Positions 53,751 to 62,033 of a stretch of DNA of 64,000 nucleotides are shown here, in pieces. The position numbers and the translations under genes are program-made. Numbering within the stretch: position 1 is the first letter of the stretch; the number at the start of each line of letters is the position of its first letter. Where the stretch lies: assembly GCA_030653365.1 (NCBI GenBank), contig JAURZL010000007.1:248001-312000 (forward strand), in the 5' to 3' direction. The notes beneath the pieces are model-generated. The model did no database searches. It saw only the letters and a list, made by a program, of their open reading frames with translations, and was not told the DNA's origin. Source of the DNA: Anaerolineaceae bacterium. GTDB lineage: Bacteria; Chloroflexota; Anaerolineae; Anaerolineales; Anaerolineaceae.

Positions 53751-53794
53751 TATTTCATCCTTTTTGGTGTATCTTTTCATCAGAGGTCTGGATG

Positions 53795-53820
53795 TTTTTG
53801 ATGGATATCACCATCAAAAA
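53795..53820. promoter_or_regulatory. 26-bp palindromic site, copy 1
   Basis: Arms TTTTTGATGG (53795-53804) and CCATCAAAAA (53811-53820) are perfect complements around ATATCA. The 5' T / 3' A polarity on both strands is the reverse of a terminator, so a protein-binding site is more likely. It is 45 bases before the DUF3090 ATG and has a near copy at 59609-59634 (21 of 26 positions the same). Confidence 0.6.
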
Positions 53821-53844
53821 AACCGCCTAGCCCGGAATACTGAG

Positions 53845-53873
53845 ATTATATTCTTAGGCATATAAATTAAGTA
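53845..53873 (-). promoter_or_regulatory. Promoter candidate of the DUF3090/SCO1664 operon
   Basis: Minus strand: TATAAT (53850-53845) with TACTTA (53873-53868) 17 bases upstream. The start point would be near 53838, placing the palindrome at about +18 to +43 in the leader. Confidence 0.5.
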
Positions 53874-53888
53874 TATCAAATAACCATG

Positions 53889-54746
53889 TCAATCATTTTC
53901 AGATTGTACGAGGTTGATTTTTTTCCGATCGTTAGACCAATCGACTTCCAAAACTATATTTTTATTCAGTTTGATTTTGTCAATAAATCTTAGAAATTCA
54001 TTTCTTGGTCCACTCGTCAATAAAATTGAATTATTAAAATCAGAGGAAAGACTATCGTTTTTCAGTTCTGACATTTTTCTGAGTGTTTGGGTTGCGATTG
54101 CAGGAGATGGGTCGATTACTGAGATGTCTGGTCCAACAATTTTTTTTATTAGAGGAATCACAAATGGATAATGCGTGCACCCCAGCACAACCGTGTCGAT
54201 TCCATTTTCAAGCATTGGGTGTAATGCATTTTCAAGAATTAACCTGGTTGTTTTTCCCTGAAAATTTCCTTTTTCAATTTCCTGCACCAATCCAGGACAT
54301 GTATTTTGATAAATCTTTACACTCTTCGCAAATCGTTCAACGACAGAATTATATAGCTTTCCCTGGAATGTAGCTGGAGTGGCCAGAACTCCGACATTTC
54401 CTGTATGTGTTCTCTCAGCAGCTGGTTTTACGGCAGGCTCCATCCCGACAAATGGAGTATTGGGAAATTCATCGCGCAGGGGATATAACGCGGCTGCTGA
54501 TGCTGTATTACATGCTACAACGATGATTTTTGCACCCTGACCAATTAGAAATTCGGTGATGACCTTTGAAAGTGAGTAGACTTCCTCGAGTTGTCTGGGA
54601 CCGTAGGGAACATGGTATTGATCTGCAAAATAAATAATGGGATGGTCCGGAATTAGTTTGCGAATTTCGCGAAAGACTGATAATCCCCCAACACCTGAAT
54701 CAAAAATTCCAATTGCATTTCTAAGAGGGAAAGAAATATTTTTCAT
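53889..54746 (-). CDS. murI: Glutamate racemase
   Basis: IGIFDSGVGGLSVFREI, YFADQYHVPYGPR, IIVVACNTASAAAL (first catalytic Cys) and VVLGCTHYPFVIP (second Cys) are diagnostic. It makes D-glutamate for peptidoglycan. The ATG overlaps the stop of the upstream amidotransferase (ATGA). The presence of murI shows this lineage makes peptidoglycan. Confidence 0.95.
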   Translation of the reverse strand: MKNISFPLRNAIGIFDSGVGGLSVFREIRKLIPDHPIIYFADQYHVPYGPRQLEEVYSLSKVITEFLIGQGAKIIVVACNTASAAALYPLRDEFPNTPFVGMEPAVKPAAERTHTGNVGVLATPATFQGKLYNSVVERFAKSVKIYQNTCPGLVQEIEKGNFQGKTTRLILENALHPMLENGIDTVVLGCTHYPFVIPLIKKIVGPDISVIDPSPAIATQTLRKMSELKNDSLSSDFNNSILLTSGPRNEFLRFIDKIKLNKNIVLEVDWSNDRKKINLVQSEND

Positions 54747-55462
54747 CAGATTTTTGTTGAATTAACAAATGCAGTGAAGATTTTTTTGGTAGATTCCAAC
54801 GAAAACAACCATTCGGGATGCCATTGGACGCCAAGGAAAAAAGGATGGTCGATTTTTTCAACAGCTTCCACGAGGCCATCTGGAGAATGAGCAATCGCCA
54901 CCAGATCATCGGCAATATTCATAATTGCCTGATGATGTAACGAGTTGACCTCCATATTCTTTAATTCTGTAATTCTCTCAAGTAATGATCCAGGATTAAA
55001 TTCAACCTCATGCGATAATAAATCTCGTGGAAAATCAGGGAACCAATCATGGCGTAGTGCATCAGGTTTTTGATCTTGAATATCAGTGAATAAATTTCCA
55101 CCAAAGGCGACATTTATAATCTGAATGCCACGGCAAATTCCAAACAATGGTTTTTTGAACTTATCAGCAGCCTGCACCAATCCGATTTCCAAGTCATCAC
55201 GGTCAGTGTCAACTCCATAAACTCTAGTGTGATCCTGTCCATTAAACCGGTTGGTTTCAATATCACCACCACCAGTTATCATAATTCCATTTACCTGGTT
55301 AAGGATCTCATTGACTGCACTTTTTGGAATTCCAGCAGGAATAATCAATGGAATAGCACCTGATTGAATGATCGCTGTTGAATATTTTTCGATCAAACAA
55401 ATCTTTTGTAAATTTGTATCACTACGATCTCTACCCGCTGAAATACCAATGATAGGCTGCAT
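54746..55462 (-). CDS. Class I glutamine amidotransferase, gamma-glutamyl hydrolase family (C26)
   Basis: IGISAGRDRSDTN start, GIMITGGGDIE, LFGICRGIQIINVAFGG with the nucleophile Cys, and LGVQWHPEW with the catalytic His are the PuuD/C26 motifs. PuuD-like members cleave gamma-glutamyl-GABA. The link with murI suggests a glutamate-related role. Length 238 is normal. It starts 28 bases after the predicted rplS terminator end. Confidence 0.87.
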   Translation of the reverse strand: MQPIIGISAGRDRSDTNLQKICLIEKYSTAIIQSGAIPLIIPAGIPKSAVNEILNQVNGIMITGGGDIETNRFNGQDHTRVYGVDTDRDDLEIGLVQAADKFKKPLFGICRGIQIINVAFGGNLFTDIQDQKPDALRHDWFPDFPRDLLSHEVEFNPGSLLERITELKNMEVNSLHHQAIMNIADDLVAIAHSPDGLVEAVEKIDHPFFLGVQWHPEWLFSLESTKKIFTAFVNSTKI

Positions 55463-55486
55463 TTATGCTCCTGTATGGTGATACAT

Positions 55487-55517
55487 AAAAAAGGTGCAAT
55501 CTAAGGAATGCACCTTT
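55487..55517 (-). terminator. Rho-independent terminator of rplS
   Basis: Minus strand: AAAGGTGCA pairs with TGCACCTTT, loop of ~10 bases, then a T run (TTTTTT). It starts 26 bases after the rplS stop. Confidence 0.85.
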
Positions 55518-55542
55518 AATGTTATCATAAATTGATCAGCGA

Positions 55543-55890
55543 TTAATTGAATTTTTGTTTTAAACGTGCACTCTTGCCAGTACGTTTACGTAAGAAATAC
55601 AGTCTTGCACGACGGACTTTACTGTGACGTTCAACTTCAACCTTTGCGATGCGAGGAGAACGAGTCAGGAAAGTTCTCTCTACGCCGATTCCATTACTGG
55701 CGACGCGGCGGACTGTAAAGGTTGAGTTTGTGCCATTGTTATGTTTGTAGATAACTGTACCTTTAAAAACCTGAATACGTTCACGGGTTCCTTCTTTAAT
55801 TTTCACATGTACATTAACTACATCTCCTGTCCGTAATTCAGGGACATCGGGGTTTACAGGTGCTTCTAATGATTTTAAGATGTGATCCAT
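55543..55890 (-). CDS. rplS: 50S ribosomal protein L19
   Basis: 115 residues, the usual size. VPELRTGDVVNVHVKIKEG, RIQVFKGTVIYKHNNG, FTVRRVASNGIGVERTFL and RARLYFLRKRTGK are universally conserved L19 segments. ATG 55890 follows AAGGA; a TTG 18 bases earlier is rejected because the family starts at this Met. It is a single gene with its own promoter and terminator. Confidence 0.97.
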   Translation of the reverse strand: MDHILKSLEAPVNPDVPELRTGDVVNVHVKIKEGTRERIQVFKGTVIYKHNNGTNSTFTVRRVASNGIGVERTFLTRSPRIAKVEVERHSKVRRARLYFLRKRTGKSARLKQKFN

Positions 55891-55939
55891 TGTTTTTTTC
55901 CTTACCAAATGGTTAAATTTTCAAATTAACAATATAAAT

Positions 55940-55989
55940 CGCCTTTGGAGGCGAGTGCAGATTATAACATGAGAATTTTATCCCGTAAA
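55940..55989 (-). promoter_or_regulatory. rplS: rplS promoter and 5' leader hairpin
   Basis: Minus strand: TTTACG (55989-55984), 17-base spacer, TATAAT (55966-55961). The start point would fall near 55954, exactly where a CGCCT/AGGCG hairpin (55953-55940) begins. A 5'-end hairpin could stabilise the message or be an autoregulatory L19 site; the latter is a guess. Confidence 0.6.
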
Positions 55990-56035
55990 GGCAATAATTT
56001 GAATATTTTAATTGAGTTGTAAGACAATTATTTTC

Positions 56036-57898
56036 CTACTCTAAATTATTTCGGATTGCCTCCACAATTCCGGCATGAATTCCTGGAAGACTTAATAATT
56101 CTTCATCACTGGCATGAATAATTGCTTCAATTGAACCAAAATGGTTCAATAATAATTTTCTTCGATGGGCACCAATACCCGGGACTTTATCTAATTGGGA
56201 AGCGAGCCCTATGATTGTTCTGCGTTTGCGATGAGCAGTTATTGCAAATCGATGAGCTTCATCACGAATTCTTTGAATCAGGTACAACCCTTGGGAGTTT
56301 TTTGGCAATTTCACGGAATATGGGAGATCAGGGAAAAATAATTCTTCTTCCTGCTTGGCAAGGCCAACAACTTTAAATTTCCCTAGAAGATCAAACTGAT
56401 TAATGACATTCATGGCTTTACCAAGTTGTCCTTTGCCGCCATCGACAATCAATATGTCCGGTAATAAAGCAAATGCCTCGTCAATTTTCTCACCAATTTC
56501 ATGTTTTTCCTGTGCGATTATCCAGCGCTTAAACCTTCTGGTTAATACTTCTTCCATGCTGGCAAAATCATCGGGACCGACAACCGATTTGATATTGAAT
56601 TTCCGGTAAAGTTTTCGATTTGGGACACCCTGCGTGAAAACAACCATGCTACCAACAGATGCAGTTCCTTGCGTATTGGAGATATCGTAACATTCAATCC
56701 GATTGGGTGGTTGGGACAATTGGAAAGCTTCTTGAAGTTGAGCTAACGATTCTGCCTGTCGATTCGTGTCAACTTCCCATTGTGATCTTAATGCTTTCAA
56801 AGTTTCAACAGCATTTTGCTTTACCATGTTCATCAATTCAACTGGCGTTCCTTCACGAGGGACGACAATATCAATTTTATTTCCACCACGCTTGGAATTT
56901 AGCCACTGGCGAATAATATTCATTTCTTCGATTTCATTTGGAAGTAGAACGGTTGAAGGGATATTTGCAGCGTCAGAATAAAATTGCTTTAGAAATTCTT
57001 TGATGACTTCATGATCCTGGGCTTCTTCCGTGCCTTCTAATATAAAATATTCTCTTCCAATTAATTTGCCACTGCGGATGAAAAAAATTTGAACACATGC
57101 ATCCCTGTCTTCTCTCGCCAACGCAATGATATCCGAGTCTTTATCTTCCGTTGATACTACTTTCTGTTTTTCCACAATTTGATTTATCGCCCTAATTTGG
57201 TCACGAATTGTTGCAGCTTTTTCAAAAGCCATGCTTTCTGCGGCTTCATTCATATCAACTTCCATTTGGTTAAGGATCGATTCTGTGCGACCTTCCAGAA
57301 ATAGGCATAAATCGTTGATCATTTTCCTGTAACTGAGTTTTGAAACCATACCAATGCAGGGTGCACTGCACAGTTTTATATCGTAATACAAACATGCACG
57401 TTTATCCTGACCGGTAATCTCTCTGTCGCAGGTCAGGTATGGGAATATTTTTCTTAGAACATCAAGTGTTTGATGCACTGCCCATACAGAGGTATATGGG
57501 CCAAAATATCTCGAGCCATCATTAACCATTCGTCTCGTTACTGTGAGTTTAGGGAACTCATCATTCCAATGGACTTTAATGTATGGATAGCGTTTGTCAT
57601 CCTTGAGCCGAATGTTATAAACCGGACGATGTTTTTTTATCAGGGTCATTTCAAGGATGAGTGCTTCCAATTCGGAATCCACAACAATCCATTCGATATC
57701 CTGAATGTTTTGAACAAGTTGACGCGTCCGAAGGTGCTGACCATCAGTATTTTGAAAATACGATCTGACGCGGTGGCGTAAGTTGACAGCCTTCCCAACA
57801 TATATAATATTCCCGGTAATGTTCTTCATCAGATAACAACCAGGTTTGCTGGGTAAAGTATCAAGAATACTTTGTAATTTTTCTGATTTTTCTATCAT
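56036..57898 (-). CDS. uvrC: Excinuclease ABC subunit C
   Basis: GIY-YIG nuclease domain at the N-terminus (GCYLMKNITGNIIYVGKA and LRHRVRSYF); UVR domain around 200-235; RNase H-like second nuclease domain with ECYDISNTQGTASVGSMVVF and LIVDGGKGQL; HhH pair at the C-terminus (KVPGIGAHRRKLLLNHFGS). It makes both incisions in nucleotide excision repair. The ATG overlaps the ggt TGA, so it is read from the ggt transcript; a GTG 24 bases earlier is less likely. Confidence 0.96.
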   Translation of the reverse strand: MIEKSEKLQSILDTLPSKPGCYLMKNITGNIIYVGKAVNLRHRVRSYFQNTDGQHLRTRQLVQNIQDIEWIVVDSELEALILEMTLIKKHRPVYNIRLKDDKRYPYIKVHWNDEFPKLTVTRRMVNDGSRYFGPYTSVWAVHQTLDVLRKIFPYLTCDREITGQDKRACLYYDIKLCSAPCIGMVSKLSYRKMINDLCLFLEGRTESILNQMEVDMNEAAESMAFEKAATIRDQIRAINQIVEKQKVVSTEDKDSDIIALAREDRDACVQIFFIRSGKLIGREYFILEGTEEAQDHEVIKEFLKQFYSDAANIPSTVLLPNEIEEMNIIRQWLNSKRGGNKIDIVVPREGTPVELMNMVKQNAVETLKALRSQWEVDTNRQAESLAQLQEAFQLSQPPNRIECYDISNTQGTASVGSMVVFTQGVPNRKLYRKFNIKSVVGPDDFASMEEVLTRRFKRWIIAQEKHEIGEKIDEAFALLPDILIVDGGKGQLGKAMNVINQFDLLGKFKVVGLAKQEEELFFPDLPYSVKLPKNSQGLYLIQRIRDEAHRFAITAHRKRRTIIGLASQLDKVPGIGAHRRKLLLNHFGSIEAIIHASDEELLSLPGIHAGIVEAIRNNLE

Positions 57899-59520
57899 GT
57901 TTTTATAAGAGTCATTGCGCACCCATCAGCACGAGAGTCACTTCCTGCGATCAATACTCCATATTCATCTCTTAATATGATTTGACCTCTGCCAAATATA
58001 GCACGGTTCATTCCACTGACTGGTTTGATTGTATGACCCATTTCAGCAAGCGCAGCCATCGTTTGAAAATCAATTCCTTCCTCCAAAGCGATTTCATTGG
58101 ATTTACTTTCTGGCATGATACAAAATCGGGGGCGATCCAATGAGGTTTGTGGATCTAAGCAATCATAGAAAAGATTATAAGCAACTTGAAGATGGCCTTG
58201 TGGTTGCATGAAACCACCCATAACGCCGAAAGGTCCGATCAAGGTATTGTTTTGCGGATGGGTAGCCATTGCAGGAATAATTGTATGATAGGGACGTTTA
58301 CCAGGTTGTAATTGATTGGGGTGTCCTTTTGATAGTGAGAAATTATGTCCCCGGTTTTGAAGGGAGAATCCGTATCCTGAAGGCACGATTCCGGTACCAA
58401 AACCCATGTAATTGCTGTTTATGAATGAACAAGCATTTCCTTCTTGATCTACAATACAGAAATAAACAGTGTCTGAAGTTGATGGGGGAGTTCCGTGTTT
58501 TACTTCTTTCATTGCCACCGAAGGTTGAATTAGCTTTGTTCGTTCAACAGCGTAATCCGCAGAAAGTAACCAGTCCATTGGAATGGAACTAAAGTCAGGA
58601 TCGCTGATGAATGCCCAGGCATCGGAAAAAGCCAGACGCATCGCTTCAATTTGGTAATGATAGCGAAGATGTTGGTTTTTGGTGGTGAATTCCAATTCTA
58701 AATGGTTAAGAATATTAAGACCAATTAACGCTGCTAAACCTTGTCCGTTGGGAGGACATTCCCATATTCTAGTATTTTGGTAATCGACAGAAATTGGCTT
58801 CACCCAATCACTATGATGTTTTTCTAAATCCACAAGAGATAGGCATCCTCCCGCAGTTTTTATAACATCCACGATCGCAGATGCAATTTCTCCCTGGTAA
58901 AAAGCTTCTTTCCCTTGTCCAGCGATTAACGAGAGTGTTTTTGCTAATCCAATATTTCTGAATATCTGTCCTGGTACAGGTGCTTTACCGCTTATTAGCA
59001 TTTGGTTTCCATTAATTGCAGTTTTTAGTTGGCGATTTGCCGCTGCTTGCCAGAAATAAGATGTGATAGGAGATACGGGAAATCCATTTGTGGCAAGGTC
59101 GATGGCTGGGGATAAAATATTTGACATAGGTAAATTGCCAAATTTTTCGTTCAAAGTAAACCAGGCATCACAAGCGCCAGGTACCGTGATCGTGTAAGGA
59201 TGATAGGGTGGAAGTTCCTGAAATCCTTCGTTTTCCAATAATTGCAAAGAGAGACTTAAAGGAACTCTTCCAGAACCATTTAAGGCAAAAACATTCTTTG
59301 TTTTCTGTTCATAATACAGAACAAATACATCTCCACCGATTCCAGTTGAGGTGGGTTCGGTCACGTTCAAAGCTGCTGCAACGGAAATGGCAGCTGAAGC
59401 AGCATTTCCACCATTCCTGAGAATTTCCAAACCGACTGCAGTAGCAATTGGTTGCGAGCTGGCAACCATCCCTTTGGTTCCATAGACAGGAGAACGGCGA
59501 GCATTAAAATCAAAATTCAT
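57895..59520 (-). CDS. ggt: Gamma-glutamyltransferase family protein
   Basis: GMVASSQPIATAVGLEILRN, NVTEPTSTGIGGDVFVLYY, and the autoprocessing Thr in PSTSDTVYFCIVDQEGNACS identify the family; GPFGVMGGFMQPQGHLQV is the donor-site loop. Compared with secreted GGTs it has no signal peptide, so it acts in the cytoplasm; several such members are acylases or hydrolases rather than glutathione GGTs. A TATAAT lies 50 bases upstream and a palindromic site further out. Coupled to uvrC. Confidence 0.88.
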   Translation of the reverse strand: MNFDFNARRSPVYGTKGMVASSQPIATAVGLEILRNGGNAASAAISVAAALNVTEPTSTGIGGDVFVLYYEQKTKNVFALNGSGRVPLSLSLQLLENEGFQELPPYHPYTITVPGACDAWFTLNEKFGNLPMSNILSPAIDLATNGFPVSPITSYFWQAAANRQLKTAINGNQMLISGKAPVPGQIFRNIGLAKTLSLIAGQGKEAFYQGEIASAIVDVIKTAGGCLSLVDLEKHHSDWVKPISVDYQNTRIWECPPNGQGLAALIGLNILNHLELEFTTKNQHLRYHYQIEAMRLAFSDAWAFISDPDFSSIPMDWLLSADYAVERTKLIQPSVAMKEVKHGTPPSTSDTVYFCIVDQEGNACSFINSNYMGFGTGIVPSGYGFSLQNRGHNFSLSKGHPNQLQPGKRPYHTIIPAMATHPQNNTLIGPFGVMGGFMQPQGHLQVAYNLFYDCLDPQTSLDRPRFCIMPESKSNEIALEEGIDFQTMAALAEMGHTIKPVSGMNRAIFGRGQIILRDEYGVLIAGSDSRADGCAMTLIKT

Positions 59521-59569
59521 TGGTAAATACCTTTTTTCTGATAAATTTTCAACGTTTACCTTTTCAAAA

Positions 59570-59575
59570 ATTATA
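59570..59575 (-). promoter_or_regulatory. -10 candidate for ggt-uvrC
   Basis: TATAAT on the minus strand, 49 bases before the ggt ATG; AAGGT is the ribosome site. No clear -35 at 17 bases. The palindrome at 59609-59634 is centred about 58 bases upstream of the expected start point. Confidence 0.4.
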
Positions 59576-59608
59576 AGGTTAATCTCAATAAATTGGGGCT
59601 ATTGTTTA

Positions 59609-59634
59609 TTTTTGGTGGGTATCATCACTAAAAA
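59609..59634. promoter_or_regulatory. 26-bp palindromic site, copy 2
   Basis: TTTTTGGTGG (59609-59618) and TCACTAAAAA (59625-59634) flank GTATCA. It is an imperfect palindrome closely similar to 53795-53820 (21 of 26 positions). Lies upstream of ggt in the 154-base gap between ggt and the selD stop, which otherwise holds only the -10 above. Confidence 0.6.
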
Positions 59635-59674
59635 TAACCTAATCGTTAACGGTTGAAAAGAGAGATTTATTAAA

Positions 59675-60736
59675 TTATATAATTTTCAAACCCTGTCCAT
59701 TAAAGGCCTGACCAATTATCCAATATGGCATTCTTAATCGATTGGCCGTCGTTTCAAACTCTTGAATTTTTAAGGGAGGGCAAGCAATTAACAGACCACC
59801 AGAGGTTTGCGGGTCAAATAGCAACATCTCCATGACTTCATCTATTTCCCGTGAAAAATCAACATATTTTTTATAAAACAGCTGATTATCGGCGGCACCA
59901 CCAGCAAAATACCATTTTTCTCCATATTGTCTGGCACCACTTAGAAAAGGAATATTTTTAGATGTGAAAACAATTTCCACATTTGAGGTACTTGCCATTT
60001 CATAAGCATGTCCTAATAAAGAAAAGCCTGTTATATCAGTTGCTGCCTTCAATCCTAATTGAACTGCAATTTGAGATGGCAACTTATTTAAAGTCTGCAT
60101 CCAGAGTTTGGCTTCCTGGATGTCTTCGATTTTTGCCTTTTCAGCTTTATTTGCGGTTGTCGTGACTCCTATACCCAAAGGTTTGGTCAGAATTAATAAA
60201 TCCTCGGGTCGAACAGCAGCCTTTGTAAGTAAATTCTTAGTGTCAATCATCCCAATAACTACCAGACCAAATTTAGGTTCTTTATCCTGAATTGTATGAC
60301 CTCCCGCGACAACAACACCAGCTTCCTTAGCTTTTTCTGCTGCCCCGCGGATGATTTCACCAAGGAATTCAGCTGGTAATTGTGGAGGGAATGCTGCGAT
60401 GTTTAAAGCTAAAAATGGATTTGCACCCATTGCATAAATATCTGAAAGACTATTCGCAGCAGCAATCGCTCCATAATCATAAGGTTCATCTACAACCGGT
60501 GTAAAAAAATCGGTGGTTACCACGATTGATCTGGAATCATCAATCTTCCACACTGCTGCATCATCAGGTGGATCAATACCAACAATCAAATCAGGATAAT
60601 CCTGTGCTTGGAAAATATTTCCTAATGGCCGCAATACTTGCGACAGCGTTTCCGCATTAAGTTTGGATGCTCAGCCAGCACAATTTGAGAGTGATGATAA
60701 TCTTATTTGTTTACCAGAGTCACTTTTTTCATTCAT
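59675..60736 (-). CDS. selD: Selenide, water dikinase, selenocysteine-containing
   Basis: Makes selenophosphate from selenide and ATP. Reading from ATG 60736 gives MNEKSDSGKQIRLSSLSNCAG, then in-frame TGA at 60673-60671, then ASKLNAETLSQVLRPLG and the rest of SelD without a gap (GIDPPDDAAVW, VVTTDFFTPVVDEPYDYG, DIYAMGANPFLALN, VAGGHTIQD, TDITGFSLLGHA, DPQTSGGLLI). The TGA falls at the catalytic Cys position of other SelD proteins, so it is read as Sec22. Starting only at the TTG 60634 would remove the active site. A hairpin follows the TGA. Total 353 residues. Confidence 0.93.
60628..60644 (-). promoter_or_regulatory. selD: Bacterial SECIS-like hairpin in selD
   Basis: Within the coding RNA, GUCGCAA pairs with UUGCGGC (7 bp, one G-U) around a GUA loop. 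The loop begins 34 bases after the UGA, inside the range accepted for bacterial SECIS elements, and its first base is G as SelB needs. Confidence 0.6.
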
Positions 60737-60743
60737 ATTGATA

Positions 60744-60772
60744 ATTATAAGTGTTATTATTTTATTCGTAAA
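60744..60772 (-). promoter_or_regulatory. selD: selD promoter, leaderless arrangement
   Basis: Minus strand: TTTACG (60772-60767), 17-base spacer, TATAAT (60749-60744). Only 7 bases separate the -10 from the ATG, so transcription should start at or next to the A of the start codon. No ribosome binding site is present. Confidence 0.65.
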
Positions 60773-60783
60773 AAATAATTATC

Positions 60784-60815
60784 AAAAAAGTCCTTCAAAT
60801 TTCGAAGGACTTTTT
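60784..60815. terminator. Bidirectional terminator after the SPFH gene
   Basis: AAAAAAGTCCTTC (60784-60796) pairs with GAAGGACTTTTT (60804-60815). On the minus strand it ends the SPFH transcript just before the selD promoter; T runs exist on both strands. Confidence 0.9.
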
Positions 60816-60823
60816 ATAACTTT

Positions 60824-61885
60824 TTATGGTGTTGTTTCTTGTGGAATAACAGGAGTTGGTATTTGGGTTTCTGTTGAATTCAAATCAGGTAATGGAAATA
60901 AAAATGGTGAATCGTATGGCAATAACATTGTTTGAATATTTGGTGATAATTTTGTGATGTATTGATAGGTTAATAGATCAGGTCGATCCTTGACCGATTC
61001 TGCAATTAAAACCAATGCTCTTGCTTCTGCCTCTGCTTGAATCAGACGAGCTTCTGCTTCACCTTTTGAACGAATAACAGCTGCATCTGCTGCCCCTTGT
61101 GCAGTTTGTCTTGCTTGTTCAGCTTCTTGTTTCTTAGTTTCAACAACAAATTTGGCTTGTTGGGCTTGTTGTTCAGCAATTTGCTTTTGTTCGACCGATG
61201 CTGCGTATTCATCTGAGAATGTGATGTTTCTCAATAAAAACTGATCCATAATCAATCCATTCTGTGCCAGTTTTTCACGCATATTATCGGAGATCATCAC
61301 GGTTAAGGCTTCTCGTTTACTGGAATAAACTTCCTCAACTCCAAATTGGCTGACAGCATCACGAATGACCGCACGAGCTACCGGACGAATCAAACCATCA
61401 CTATAACGATCCTGCCATTCGATATGAACTTTGATAATTTCAGCCGGGTTGATACTATAGATTACTGAAGCATCGACAAAAATTTGCTGACCATCGGATG
61501 TCCTGGCTGTTATGGAATCATCACCGATAACCCCACCTTCGGATGGTGCTATCGACATTGTGTAACTTTGCTTTGAAATTGGGTAGCGTTTAACATTTTC
61601 AAGTCCAGGGATAATCCACTGTAAACCAGGTTGAATCGCTTGTTCTCGATAACCAAGCGGAGATACAGCGGAAATAACAATGCCTCTTTCCTGGGGTTCA
61701 ATAAAGACCATACCCATGGATAGTAGACTGAAAAATAATGAAATAACAAAAGCAACAACAATTGTTAATCCGCTTCTGCGAATGGGCTTGTTTTGGCTTG
61801 AGCGGAGCATAGCAAAAACCAGAAATGCAAAAGATCCCACCCATAAAATAGTTGCTATTAATCGAAAGGAACTTGCGATATTCAT
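60824..61885 (-). CDS. Prohibitin-like SPFH/band 7 membrane protein
   Basis: Two membrane helices (~5-25 and ~35-58) are followed by the SPFH domain: VFIEPQERGIVISAVSPLGY, IQPGLQWIIPGLENVKRYP, QQIFVDASVIYSINPAEIIK, VEEVYSSKREALTV; a long Ala/Gln/Glu helix (~225-290) mediates oligomer formation. Prohibitin-like proteins form large rings that modulate membrane proteases such as FtsH. ATG 61885 follows GGAGG; an earlier in-frame start at 61909 lacks a site. No NfeD partner here, unlike the slipin gene at 32243. Confidence 0.9.
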   Translation of the reverse strand: MNIASSFRLIATILWVGSFAFLVFAMLRSSQNKPIRRSGLTIVVAFVISLFFSLLSMGMVFIEPQERGIVISAVSPLGYREQAIQPGLQWIIPGLENVKRYPISKQSYTMSIAPSEGGVIGDDSITARTSDGQQIFVDASVIYSINPAEIIKVHIEWQDRYSDGLIRPVARAVIRDAVSQFGVEEVYSSKREALTVMISDNMREKLAQNGLIMDQFLLRNITFSDEYAASVEQKQIAEQQAQQAKFVVETKKQEAEQARQTAQGAADAAVIRSKGEAEARLIQAEAEARALVLIAESVKDRPDLLTYQYITKLSPNIQTMLLPYDSPFLFPLPDLNSTETQIPTPVIPQETTP

Positions 61886-61910
61886 AATAAACCTCCAAAT
61901 TTTTTTCAAC

Positions 61911-61941
61911 CCTGATTATATCGCAAGGTTTCATAATCAGG
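61911..61941 (-). promoter_or_regulatory. Inverted repeat over the SPFH promoter
   Basis: CCTGATTAT (61911-61919) faces ATAATCAGG (61933-61941) with 13 bases between. The minus-strand TATAAT at 61920-61915 lies inside the left arm, so a bound protein would block RNA polymerase. The divergent pyrK shares this 148-base gap. Confidence 0.5.
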
Positions 61942-62033
61942 TCCTTGAAAGACTTTGCATCATTTCTTTATTTCAAAAATCTGGATTTGACAGGAAATAT
62001 TAATTTCAATGGTTCATCAAGTAAAATAATCTT

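Noticed and set aside
57895..57898. ggt-uvrC overlap as a functional thiol-repair link
   Set aside because: Four-base overlaps are everywhere in this genome between unrelated genes, so this alone does not support a shared role.
60628..60634. TTG at 60634 as the selD start
   Set aside because: It would remove the conserved N-terminus including the catalytic position; the frame continues upstream through one TGA to a good promoter and ATG.
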